Notes: generated by a model from the sequence alone, not told the origin. A stretch of 64,000 nt of DNA from Longilinea arvoryzae (GCF_001050235.1 NZ_DF967972.1:1006475-1070474), one strand, 5' to 3'; counted from the first letter of the stretch, positions 45,846 to 55,200 are shown. Program-made: numbers and translations.

Positions 45846-47054
45846 ATGTTACTGATGCAGACCGAAGAGGTGCAGTTGGTGGTGAGGCAGTGCCGTCAGG
45901 CGCTTGACGCCATTGATGATTGTGCCTCCTCCATGAATTCTTCCCTTGGGTACCTCGACTGGGTCTCGCCAGCATCAGCCGGTTTCTGTGAGGAGGCACA
46001 GGCCTGCACTCGGCAGGTCGCGTCGCTGGTGGAGACGGGACGGGACCTATTTGCGCGATTGGATCGCGAGCAGGTAGCCTGGAAAGAGATGGGGAAAGGT
46101 TTTCAACCAGTACAAATTAATACTGCCTATTTGCTTGCCATGGCAGGTGGGGGAACAGTGGGGGCATGGAGTTTATCCAATCTCTTGCCCGGGTTCTCCC
46201 GGTTGACCGGCCTGATGAACCAATGGATTAATCGTTTGCCTGACTGGGCAAAGAAATTGATTAGTAAACAATTACCGGTTGATCAGGCTGGAGATTTTTT
46301 ACCGCCTGCAAAAACGGGTGTTATCCCACGTGCCTGGTTGGATAAAAATGACAACACCGGAGACCAACAGCCCATATCTCCGGTTGACGAAAACAACCAA
46401 AACCGACAGCCTGCAGCGGAGCAGGTGAACCTTCCATCGAATACCAACGGCCAGAATGAATCTGCCAATCCGAGTCAGAGTACTGAGACAAAAGAGGCCA
46501 CCGCATCAAGTGAGGCTTTCAGTGTGCCGGTTAAGAGCCAGAAAGGCTTGAAAGCGGATGGGAAAGGCACGGATTATGGTTGTGTCCCTACCAGTGCCAG
46601 CATGATTACAGACTACTGGCATGATAGGGATGAAACTAACCAAACGCTCTCAGCTCAGGATCTGGTGAATATGAATATAGAGCAGAAGGATTTTTCTGCA
46701 GATAGTGGAATGGCGATCAATAAATTGGAAAATGATCTAGAACCCCTCGGTTACGAAGTTGAGACAATCACAGGAACTGCTGATAATGCTGCTGATCAGT
46801 TGACTAAATTGAAATCAGCGGTAAATGAGGGGCCTGTCCTCGCAAATATTCATTTAGGGCTAACCACAAATGGATATTCCCACGCCGTGGTAGTGAATGC
46901 GATGACGGATGAAAAGGTAACCTACAATGATCCCTGGACAGGTACAACTGAAACCGTCGCGGTGACGGAATTTGATAAATCCTGGGGTGCCAGTTTCGGA
47001 TTAAAGTATCCGGTGAGAAATTATGTAACTATTAAACCAGCGAATAGCAACTAG
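45846..47054 (+). CDS. WXG100-headed C39-like cysteine peptidase (candidate secreted effector)
   Basis: In this 402-aa protein, residues 1-95 form the WXG100-like head (LDWVSPASAGF near Trp39). One hydrophobic segment (about 96-118) and a Gln/Asn/Ser-rich linker (about 165-225) lead to a C-terminal papain-like peptidase of the C39 type: Cys246 in YGCVPTSASM, His346 in YSHAVVV and Asp362 in YNDPWTG. The order Cys-His-Asp is intact. Such domains cleave peptides, often after double glycine, or act as toxins. Together with the secretion head it looks like an exported protease. ATG 45846 follows AAAAGGCAGG; a longer in-frame start upstream is unlikely because it would begin inside the previous gene. 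Confidence 0.75.
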   Translation: MLLMQTEEVQLVVRQCRQALDAIDDCASSMNSSLGYLDWVSPASAGFCEEAQACTRQVASLVETGRDLFARLDREQVAWKEMGKGFQPVQINTAYLLAMAGGGTVGAWSLSNLLPGFSRLTGLMNQWINRLPDWAKKLISKQLPVDQAGDFLPPAKTGVIPRAWLDKNDNTGDQQPISPVDENNQNRQPAAEQVNLPSNTNGQNESANPSQSTETKEATASSEAFSVPVKSQKGLKADGKGTDYGCVPTSASMITDYWHDRDETNQTLSAQDLVNMNIEQKDFSADSGMAINKLENDLEPLGYEVETITGTADNAADQLTKLKSAVNEGPVLANIHLGLTTNGYSHAVVVNAMTDEKVTYNDPWTGTTETVAVTEFDKSWGASFGLKYPVRNYVTIKPANSN

Positions 47055-47693
47055 ATGGATCAAGGGATGAAGATCACGCCAGATAAATTTTCCATAAAGT
47101 TTACAAATGCCGAGCTGGCATTCGCGACCAGTGCACTGGGTTTCCATCAAATAAGTCTTTTTACCCAAGAGGATTGGCAGAATCTTGAGCAATTGATGGC
47201 AACGGGACAACGGTCCTTGCAGGCACGCGGTCTGGTGAGTGTAGGTGTCTCTAATCAAATGGAGATGGATGTTTTTCTTGACGGTTTGATCCACTGGATA
47301 CAGGACCCAGAATGGGTAATGGTGTTTAAGGTACATAGGCCCACGGCTGAAGATACCTGGACAGTTTTTTTTCGACAGGATTATCTGTTATGCCACCATA
47401 TGGGTGATACAGTTGAGTTCACCTTGTTTGAATCCGCAGAGAAGGCGCGATTCAACATTTTGCATCAAATTGGCTTGGGAATGGTAACTGCTCCCCCTCC
47501 GATATTACAGCGGGAAAAGGTTCAAGCCGTGATTGATGTAAGCCTCTGGCAAAGGCGACAGGGCGAGAAAATCTGGCGGGGATCCAAGCGTTTTCAAAAC
47601 ACCCCTCAGGGGAGCTATTTGGAAATATCAGCGGACGAGAGCCGTTATCAAGCAGTTTCCATGACTGATTTGCTCTCTATAGGGTTTATATAA
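47055..47693 (+). CDS. Second putative EspG-like chaperone
   Basis: This 212-aa soluble protein starts directly after the stop of the peptidase gene. It shares with the protein at 45064 the segment QRSLQARGLVSVGVSNQM, then a helix and a beta-rich half (TVEFTLFESAEKARFNIL). The pairing with the preceding WXG100-headed protease argues that it handles that substrate before export. ATG 47067 is an alternative start. It is the last gene of the 31-kb run; an IS remnant begins 155 bp later. Confidence 0.45.
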   Translation: MDQGMKITPDKFSIKFTNAELAFATSALGFHQISLFTQEDWQNLEQLMATGQRSLQARGLVSVGVSNQMEMDVFLDGLIHWIQDPEWVMVFKVHRPTAEDTWTVFFRQDYLLCHHMGDTVEFTLFESAEKARFNILHQIGLGMVTAPPPILQREKVQAVIDVSLWQRRQGEKIWRGSKRFQNTPQGSYLEISADESRYQAVSMTDLLSIGFI

Positions 47694-47848
47694 ATAACCC
47701 AAGCAAACATGAGCCTCGGCTAACCCTCTAACACGATAATCCTCGTTATTTTCAGGACAGTTGCTGCCTTGAGAGCTTAGAGAAACGAAAACCATGCGAA
47801 TGCTGGTAAAGTAAAAGTGCGCAAGCCAAAACTGAACCAAGAGAACGC

Positions 47849-48274
47849 ATGATTACTCAAATTGTACTCATTTTTTGCCTGTGGGATGATCTGCTGAAAG
47901 CTCAGTACAATAGAGAGGATAAGCAAAGCCGGTTGAAAGATGCGGGAATGATGACTGAGGTCATTATGGCGAAGCTGCAATTTCAAGGAAACTTCCGCAC
48001 AGCGTTCCAGTTCGTGTACAAATATAGCTCTATACCGCGAATGTTGAGTAGAAGTCGCTTCAATCGTCGGTTACATCCTATCGTTGATCTATTCCTGCTC
48101 TGTTTCTATAACTGGTTGGACCCTGAGAGGTGCTCAATGAGCGTTCCGACTGATTTTTTTGTACAAAACTCGCCTTTAGCGATGAACACTGCCATATTTG
48201 TCGGAAAATGTTCCGATTTCGCCTGTGTTTGGCGTTACTCTTACTCGAAACCTAAGTTCTGTACCATAAATTAG
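47849..48274 (+). pseudogene. IS982-family transposase remnant (N-terminal part)
   Basis: The 141-codon frame matches the beginning of IS982-type transposases: CLWDDLL near the start, FQGNFRTAFQFV, then IPRMLSRSRFNRRLH, a hallmark of the family, and a degraded version of the first catalytic region (NSPLAMNTAIF in place of DSFPV..CDNI). The frame stops after about half of a normal transposase and no terminal repeats were found, so the element is dead. It marks a junction between the type VII-like cluster and the next module. Confidence 0.75.
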
Positions 48275-48722
48275 CTACTGGGCGAAATCGGCATCCGGGA
48301 TTTGCCTTCCCAAGCATTGTCCAGCTTAATTGTTCCACTACATTCCACCAAATGCGTGGAACTTGGTCCCATGAGGCATTCTCAACCCCTTTTGGAATAT
48401 CCGAATCGGGAGCTGTAACGCTTGCCAGGAAGCCATCGGGATGAATTCCAATATCTGTATAAACAACCGAGTACAGGGGACCAAGTGCAACAAGTGACAG
48501 AAACATTCCCCAACCACAGCGGGATGGCTTCACTTCTTTTGCGGCATCAATCCGATCTGCTATAAATTGCCAGTACGTCATTCCGGAAGGTGTCTGAGAA
48601 ACCTGCATGGGCTGGCTTCCCTTGTAGGCTACAAAGAGCAGGGGAACACAAATCGCTAAAATCATTGCGACCGAGATCACTTTCCGGATCAAGCTAAATA
48701 CGACTGCGACGATCTTCATCAT
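48252..48722 (-). CDS. Small membrane protein of unknown function
   Basis: This 156-aa protein has an N-terminal transmembrane helix (about 12-32, VISVAMILAICVPLLFVAY) and possibly a second hydrophobic stretch (about 73-90, GMFLSLVALGPLYSVVY). No known domain is recognised. It overlaps the RHH gene by 4 nt (ATGA) and is therefore co-expressed with it. Its 3' end runs into the transposase remnant, so its C-terminus could have been altered by that insertion. Confidence 0.55.
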   Translation of the reverse strand: MMKIVAVVFSLIRKVISVAMILAICVPLLFVAYKGSQPMQVSQTPSGMTYWQFIADRIDAAKEVKPSRCGWGMFLSLVALGPLYSVVYTDIGIHPDGFLASVTAPDSDIPKGVENASWDQVPRIWWNVVEQLSWTMLGKANPGCRFRPVANLWYRT

Positions 48723-48949
48723 TTTTCCTCGTTGTTCTTTTCGACTGCATAGGAGTCGTCTGGTTTGCCGTGGTCATGAACGAGCCGCCCAAAGCGTAGT
48801 TCTTCGCGATACATACGGTCTAGGGCGATTTCGACAACATCGCTTTCACTGCGGCCCATTTCGCTGGTCATCTCTTTCAACTGGTAGATGCTCTCCCGGC
48901 TGAGGCGAAAAGAATGCACCTGTTTGTTTGCGGAATTGGTCTTTGGCAT
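48719..48949 (-). CDS. Ribbon-helix-helix (CopG/Arc-like) regulator
   Basis: This 76-aa protein has the pattern HSFRLSRESIYQLKEMTSEMGRSESDVVEIAL (13-43): a beta strand followed by two helices, the RHH fold. It probably dimerises to bind DNA and may autoregulate this two-gene unit, similar to antitoxin-type regulators, though no toxin family is recognised next to it. A good promoter lies upstream on the same strand. Confidence 0.7.
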   Translation of the reverse strand: MPKTNSANKQVHSFRLSRESIYQLKEMTSEMGRSESDVVEIALDRMYREELRFGRLVHDHGKPDDSYAVEKNNEEK

Positions 48950-48979
48950 GTTGCTCCATCTTGTAATCCATTTTCTTCT

Positions 48980-49008
48980 AATGTAATACTCTAGTGATAC
49001 TTTGTCAA
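48980..49008 (-). promoter_or_regulatory. Promoter of the RHH/membrane-protein unit
   Basis: On the minus strand a perfect TTGACA (49008-49003) is followed after 17 bp by TACATT (48985-48980), a four-of-six -10 match. It points to the RHH gene 31 bp downstream. Confidence 0.6.
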
Positions 49009-49041
49009 GTAAATAATTGATTTTTCGTTATTCATTCACAA

Positions 49042-49050
49042 TGCTATAAT
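49042..49050 (+). promoter_or_regulatory. Extended -10 promoter for the T4SS/Tad module
   Basis: TGCTATAAT (49042-49050) combines a perfect -10 box with the TG extension that can replace a -35 box. It points toward the exported-protein gene at 49180 and is divergent from the RHH promoter only about 40 bp away, so the RHH protein could control both. Confidence 0.55.
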
Positions 49051-49110
49051 GACACTGTAAATCGAATACCCAATAGGGCCGCATTTAACGCCAGCCATCC
49101 TTTATTCGAG

Positions 49111-49166
49111 AAAGCGCCCACCTGCAGTTTTGCATTTCGCAACTGCGCGTGGACGCTTTTATTTTG
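49111..49166 (+). terminator. Attenuator-like hairpin with T-rich tail in the leader
   Basis: AAAGCG and CCAC (49111-49121) pair with GTGG and CGCTTT (49149-49159), and an inner GCAGTT/AACTGC helix extends the structure. TTTTATTTTG follows. It lies between the extended -10 promoter and the first gene, so it would regulate or insulate entry into the downstream operon. Confidence 0.55.
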
Positions 49167-49179
49167 TCACGAGGTCAAA

Positions 49180-49716
49180 TTGCGTGAATTCAACATCTCA
49201 AAACGGTCTCTTATACTATTTTTCCTCCTGATCGCTCTCATCCCTGCCGGAATATTGGCGATCCAATATTCAGATCGGATTATTCCGCATCCTACACCAA
49301 CGCCACCGGTTGACGATACCGAGGCCTCAGAGGCCGTCATCGCCGGCGTGGAAACCTTCTTCACGGTGAATTATGAGGAAGGAAAAGATGCCTGGCTGGA
49401 GCGTTTCTGCTCGAACAGCACGCAGTCGGGCTGTCTGTTCGCCACCAGCGGGTCCACTTCTCTTTGGCGTCGCTACATCGAAATGAAAACGGTCACCACC
49501 GCAGAAGTGTCCCCGAAAACCCTTATTCGCCGGAGCGAGAACGAACAGATCTGGCTGGTGACGATCCAGCTTTCTCAACCACTGCCTGGCAGCGAGAAAA
49601 CGCAAGATGAGGCTTATGCCCTGGCGGTGCGTGAGAACGGCGTCTGGAAGTTTGACCGGTTTCTCTTGCCGCAGGAGATCGATGCCCTCCAGCAATCGAG
49701 TGAAGGAGTGGAGTAA
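49180..49716 (+). CDS. Membrane-anchored protein with NTF2-like-looking exported domain
   Basis: This 178-aa protein has an N-terminal transmembrane/signal helix (about 11-27, LILFFLLIALIPAGILA), a Pro/Thr linker and an exported alpha/beta domain beginning DTEASEAVIAGVETFFTVNYEEGKD, with the look of an NTF2-like fold such as TcpC/VirB8 domains of conjugation systems. That fold assignment is tentative. The start is TTG with GAGG 5 nt upstream. Its stop overlaps the next ATG (TAATG), tying it to the following exported protein. Confidence 0.5.
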   Translation: MREFNISKRSLILFFLLIALIPAGILAIQYSDRIIPHPTPTPPVDDTEASEAVIAGVETFFTVNYEEGKDAWLERFCSNSTQSGCLFATSGSTSLWRRYIEMKTVTTAEVSPKTLIRRSENEQIWLVTIQLSQPLPGSEKTQDEAYALAVRENGVWKFDRFLLPQEIDALQQSSEGVE

Positions 49717-51029
49717 TGAAACTTTCCGAACGGTCGCTCCTCACTTTTCTGGTGCTAACCCTGATATTTAGCGCTGCCGGCCCGGTCAACGTTCAGGCGC
49801 AGGATCCTGCGCCATGGGATCAAGTGTTTGACGAAAATGGCAACCTTCGCTCTGACATTATCGATCTCGGAGAGACGACTGAGACTCCCTCCTGGATGAG
49901 CGTGGATCTGCCTTTCGGCCAATCACTTGATTTGGAAGCGAATTACCACCGCTATCAAACGGCGGAAGGGAATGTGGTAATCCTGCCTTCCGCTTCGACG
50001 CTTTTCTTCATGGCCTTAAATCCACAAGAAAGCGGCTTAATGGATTCTGCGGGGATGATGAGCAACGGTGCTGGCGGGCTAATTTCCTTCCTCGGACTGG
50101 TTGCCGGCGACAGCGTAAATTGGGATCGCCTATCGACGGAACGTCCTCAATACCAGACCCCCGATCAATTTTGGGATGCCGTGCTAAGCGGCAATGAGAA
50201 TGTGTGGACGTGGTTTATGGGGTTTGGGTTTATTACCACCTTGCTTTCGATGTCTTGGAATGATGCCGCGTTACGCACTGCGTACCTGTTGTACCTAAAT
50301 GGCGTAAATAACTGTGCATCCATCCCTGGCGACTGCTCCGGGATCGTCACCACTCCACCGCCACCGCGACTTTGCCCGGACTCGTCGATCTCGATCCAGC
50401 AGCCAACGGCTTCGATCAAGAAGATCGCTCCCAATAACCCGCTAGTGGTTGGACAGGACACCAAGGAACGGCGTGGCGCGGATGTCCAGGTGTTAATTAC
50501 CATCCCGCCGGTGATTTTCACCTGGTACGAGCCGATCTATGAAGAAGAGGACATTTGCCGAGACGCCGACACTGGTGAAACCCCCAACTGCCGTAAGGAC
50601 GCCAGTTCAGTCGCCAATGATGGGGTTGAGGATACGGAACTGGTTTTCAAAGAATGTCTGAAGCACATCGAGAACCTCCCGGATGCTGTCACTACGTTGC
50701 AAGCCACCGCCACACTCAGCGCGGCGAGCAAAGCCTGGATCACCGACCGGTTGGGCCAGACCCATTATGGCGCTCACATTTACCGCGAAAACTTCACCTT
50801 GATCCCCGGTTTCACCAACTGGAGTGGCAGTTGTGATGCCGGTGGCACCTGCACGGCTACCGGTACGGCGCTGCAAGTTCCCTTCGCTGATCCTGGCACA
50901 TTCAACCTGAAATTGCGAGCTACCTCGCGAGGCACCAGTTTTCGAGGGATGACCATCACTCAACCCCGCACGATCAGCGAGGATGGGGAGTTCCAGGTGT
51001 ACGTCACACTGCCTGCTTTGATCCCGTAG
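49716..51029 (+). CDS. Exported protein of unknown function
   Basis: This 437-aa protein has a Sec signal sequence (about 1-28, ending in VNVQAQ). A hydrophobic stretch occurs at about 152-172 (WTWFMGFGFITTLLSM), and Cys pairs at about 196-202 and 293-300 could form disulfides. The C-terminal 120 residues are beta-rich and Thr/Gly-rich. No family is recognised. It may be a surface or channel component of the transfer or pilus machine, judged only by its place in the operon. Confidence 0.55.
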   Translation: MKLSERSLLTFLVLTLIFSAAGPVNVQAQDPAPWDQVFDENGNLRSDIIDLGETTETPSWMSVDLPFGQSLDLEANYHRYQTAEGNVVILPSASTLFFMALNPQESGLMDSAGMMSNGAGGLISFLGLVAGDSVNWDRLSTERPQYQTPDQFWDAVLSGNENVWTWFMGFGFITTLLSMSWNDAALRTAYLLYLNGVNNCASIPGDCSGIVTTPPPPRLCPDSSISIQQPTASIKKIAPNNPLVVGQDTKERRGADVQVLITIPPVIFTWYEPIYEEEDICRDADTGETPNCRKDASSVANDGVEDTELVFKECLKHIENLPDAVTTLQATATLSAASKAWITDRLGQTHYGAHIYRENFTLIPGFTNWSGSCDAGGTCTATGTALQVPFADPGTFNLKLRATSRGTSFRGMTITQPRTISEDGEFQVYVTLPALIP

Positions 51030-51052
51030 CACGCCATCGGAGCCTACCCGCG

Positions 51053-51736
51053 ATGAACGATCTCACGATTTTAATCGGCGAATTTCTGGCTGCGCTGCCA
51101 ACCTATATTCTCAACGGCATTCTGGTAACGCTGTATTGGCTGGCCGATTCAGCGTCCGCTCTGTTGAGTATCGGGTGCGGGGCAGTGATCATGCGCTTCG
51201 TGGATCGTGATCTTCAGAATCGGGCGATGTTCCGCCCGGCGCGTGAAGGGCGGGAAGTAATGATGCCAGATCCGCATACTGCCCAAACGCTGACTGGCAT
51301 TGTGTTGGCTCTGTGGCTGGTCAGCCAATGGCAGATGGGCGCGCCAGTGCCCTGGATCGGCGCGGCGATGTGGTTGTTTGGGGTTGTGGTTTTGCTGGCG
51401 ACACGCCAGCAGCAGGTGACCACGTTGTGGAATATCAAATCCGGAATAGCCATCTACGCCCTGTCGGTCATTGGCAGTCGCCTTTACCTGACCTATACCT
51501 CGGCGTTATCCGCTGAGCAATGGGCCGCTCTGATCGGTTCCGCTGACAGCGCCGCCATCGTATTGAGCAACACGCGTGGAAATGTGACCACCATCATCCT
51601 TTGGGCGCTGTGGTTGGTGATCCCGCTTGGATATTTCGCCATGCTGTTGCAGCAGCTTCTTTTGAACCCGATCTCGCTTTCCGCACCGGTGGCTGCAGCG
51701 CATGAACTGATTGAACGGTACCGCATCCGGCAATAG
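51053..51736 (+). CDS. Polytopic membrane protein
   Basis: This 227-aa protein has about five hydrophobic helices (about 12-32, 33-50, 84-100, 103-122 and 185-210). The N-terminal pair followed by basic loops recalls small membrane components of conjugation systems, but no family is identified. CGGAG lies upstream of ATG. It follows the exported protein after 23 bp. Confidence 0.55.
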   Translation: MNDLTILIGEFLAALPTYILNGILVTLYWLADSASALLSIGCGAVIMRFVDRDLQNRAMFRPAREGREVMMPDPHTAQTLTGIVLALWLVSQWQMGAPVPWIGAAMWLFGVVVLLATRQQQVTTLWNIKSGIAIYALSVIGSRLYLTYTSALSAEQWAALIGSADSAAIVLSNTRGNVTTIILWALWLVIPLGYFAMLLQQLLLNPISLSAPVAAAHELIERYRIRQ

Positions 51737-51863
51737 AGTGGCGAATGGAACCGGGTGATTGAAAGATTGCCCTGCTCTATTTTCTACTCTATCCCGGATG
51801 GATGAGTAGCTTCGTTAACGAGAGTTATGCCTTTCAGAAAACCCTAACGTGAGGAGTGCATAA

Positions 51864-52100
51864 ATGAATGAGATATTGGATGTTTTTCGCGGTCCAGTGT
51901 TGAGCTTGATCTTCGTGATCATTGCTCTAGCTGGCATCATCGTCACCGCTGCTTTTGCGGCCCTGATCGCACAAATGGGCTTACTGCTGCGGATTCGCAC
52001 CCGAGAACCGCAGCCACAACCCAGCCGCACCAGGAGCATCACCTACCGCATGCCGGCAGGCGCACCGGTTGTTCGCTCGCCCAAGCATTCCGTTCGTTAA
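51864..52100 (+). CDS. Small single-pass membrane protein
   Basis: This 78-aa protein has one long hydrophobic segment (about 12-43, VLSLIFVIIALAGIIVTAAFAALIA) followed by a basic, Pro/Arg-rich tail. GAGGAG lies 7 nt before ATG. Its size, orientation and place before the ATPase gene resemble VirB3/PrgI-type partners of VirB4 ATPases, but the sequence does not prove it. Confidence 0.55.
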   Translation: MNEILDVFRGPVLSLIFVIIALAGIIVTAAFAALIAQMGLLLRIRTREPQPQPSRTRSITYRMPAGAPVVRSPKHSVR

Positions 52101-52254
52101 ACGGGCAACCGAACAAGCGTGACGCAGTGAGGAAACTGGATCAACAACCATCGAAAGCGGATATCTCTTGCGCAAGCAAGGGATGTCTCGCAGGCTCACC
52201 AACCGGATTTTGGCGATCTGGCGAGACATTCACACCACTGCAACTGGAAACCAC

Positions 52255-55200
52255 ATGGCAACCATCCTCAACCAGATAACCGAATTCATTCCATGGCTGC
52301 ATCCCAAAGACCAGCTGTCCATCCCGGATGATCTTCGAATTGAAAACGCCGGCATCAAGTTTGATACAACAAGGCACGTATTGGACGCCATCTGGTTGAA
52401 GGCAATTGAGCAGGAAGGTGGGGCTTCTTACGAAGGCTATCGGGTCATTCGCCTTTTGCACCTGGTTTATATTCCGCTAGATGTACGCCGGGATGCCGGC
52501 CTGCTGCAGAAGATGCGCACGGCTCTACGTGGCATGTACGGTTCCGGAATCAACCTGGTGTATCTGGCTGCCGGTATCTTTGATCCGCCCATCGGCATCG
52601 TCCAATGCTATGGCGTTTCAGCTTTTCACACTTCTCTGGAGGAAGCAGAGCGTAAATCACGGCTGGATTTGGCGGTACTCCATTCCACACTGGCCGGCGC
52701 TTATCGGCAAGCCAGGCTGGAACCTCTCACCATTGAAATCGCTGATTGGGTCTTTCGGTCACTGCAGGAAATGCCGCATGCCATCGTAACCGTTGGTCAT
52801 CCAGATCCACGAGAAAACGCGCGCGGCGGAGACCAATCGTTGCGTGATCCCCTGGCCGGGTCTGCAAACGCGCCGCAGCAATACGCTTTACAGCAGAACG
52901 AGCTGCTTTTTCGCGGGATGAGCACGCTGCGTGAGGAATTCCTGATGATGGTGCTCGCCAATCATGTCTCGTTGAAAAGCATCACCACCATGCTGGCTGC
53001 CCAGGCGGAAAATACATCGGTCTATGCCTCGCGGCAAATGGGCGTGCGGTTAGCTTCTTTCGGCGTCAGCCTGCCGGCCATATTGACCGGGGGTCTTTCT
53101 GAAAATGCGTCCAATTCGTATGGGGTTAACCACGCCACCGGCGTTTCCGAGGGTCAAGGGTCCACGGAGGGTGTCACCAATTCCGAAGGTCAGGCGCATA
53201 CGATTGGCCATGCCAGCACGCGCGGCTGGTCCCATTCCGTGGGCGAAACTGAGACCGACACGATCGGTCAGGCCACGACCACCGGCATTTCCGAGACCAA
53301 TGGCACAGCGCAAACGCATGGAGTGACCGCCACGGAGGGATCCTCCCATACCGAATCCTCCGGGATGGCGACGACACACACGGATAGCTCCGGGTATGGT
53401 GTCAATGGTGGTGTAGGTGGCAGCATCGCGCCTGCCGGAGTCGGGTTATCTGCCAATCTTGGCGGGAGTGCCAATTGGGGAAACTCGGATGGGGTGACCG
53501 CCAGTAATGGCAGCGCGGACACGACTTCGCACGCTGTTTCGGTCAGCAATGCTGCCACAGAAAGCCATTCCGAAACGCATAGCCAGGCGCAAACCAACTC
53601 GCAAAGTCACTCAGTTGCGCATTCAGAGTCCTGGACAACTTCCGGCGCGGAGACTGATTCGGTTGCGGATACAGCCAGCACGGCGGTCAGTAAAAGTCAT
53701 TCGGATTCGGTCAGCACAACGCGCTCGCAATCTGAGTCCACTGGTATCGGGCAGGCGATTGGGCGCGGATGGACCGGCGGGATGAGCGTTGGCGTCGCGC
53801 CGTCCTTCTCGCTGTCCAACAGCTACCAGTGGCAGGAAGACCCCTACATCCTCCTGACCCATATCATGCGCACCCAGCAAAAACTGCTCGATATTGCCAG
53901 CAAAGAAGGTGCGTATTACACCGACGTTTACGCCCTGGCGCGATCTGAAGCCGGCGCGCAGTCGCTGATCGGATTGATCCCGGAAGCATTTCACGGTATT
54001 GAGGATGTTGTCACCGGTGTTCAGGCGCGTAATCTCAACCCGGCCGAAAAGGCGTACATTGGTCTGCATGCGCGGGCGTTTACGCCTTCTACGCGCGTGG
54101 AAAGCATCCCCGAAGTCATGAGCGGGTATGTCGATTCCACCCTGCTCACCATGCTGCAGTTGGCTGCATATACCGCACCAGGAATGTACGAGCATGGAAC
54201 GGCGCTGACTGTGCAGGAGGAAACGCCTTCCTTCGCTTTTTACCCCAATTTACCCGGCGACGTGACGCTTGGCCACCAGTGGTCCAGCGAGACCGGTGAG
54301 CTCACCAAAGCGCTTTTGAATATCACGCCTGACCGTCATTTCCACACGGCCTTCGTCGGGGACACCGGCTTTGGCAAATCCATCGCTGCGGAGCGCATGG
54401 CATTGGAGACCACCCGCCAGTGGCATTATCGTAGCATCGTGCTGGACTTTGGCCAGGGCTGGCGGAAAGCTTTGAACTGGCCGGGGATGGATGGTCATGT
54501 CGATATTCGCCAACTCTACCCAGGTGGCCAGCGAGCCTTGCGCTGGAATATTTTACAAGTACCAAAACGCATCGATGCTGGGCGCTACCGTAGCATGGTG
54601 GCCGAATTGTTCGCCAATGCCGGGCGCATGGGTCCGCGCCAGTTGGGTTTTATCCGGCGCGCCCTGACCGAGATGTACCGCAACGCTGGCGTGCTGACTG
54701 GCGATCCGTTCGTGCAAAGCGAGATCTGGCAGCTCACCGATCCGGTGACGAAACGGACGCAGTCAATGCCGAATCCCTGGGCGAATGTGATGGACGCCGG
54801 CGAGAAAGCGACGATCGAACAGTACTGGGCAGAATATGGAATGACCAACACAATAATGGTTGGAGAGCGGATTGCCAATCTCGATCCCATCGGGCTACAG
54901 GCGCTGGCGGTTCACCGTAGCAGGCGCTTGAGCATGGTCACCCTGGTACAAAAGCTACATCAGTACAAGGAAGCCTTGCCGAAAAATGATCAGTCCAGCC
55001 ACACCAGCCTGGAAGGTGTATTGCTGCGGTTGGAACAATTCGCGGAAGGCCAGATGGCGCGCCAGTATGGTGCTGGCGATGATGCCCTGGCGGTTGAGGA
55101 TATCGGGTTACTCGGCGAGCCAGATGATCCGTGGGGAATTACGGTGATTGAGGGCGGCTCGGAGATGGATGAGTACCCCAAGGCCGCGTTGCTATCTCTG

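Noticed and set aside
47849-48274. Active insertion sequence
   Set aside because: Only the N-terminal half of an IS982-type transposase is present, its first catalytic motif is degraded and no terminal inverted repeats were found.
53100-53780. CRISPR or tandem DNA repeat within the ATPase gene
   Set aside because: The protein is low in complexity, but the DNA does not contain regularly spaced identical repeats; the frame is open throughout.
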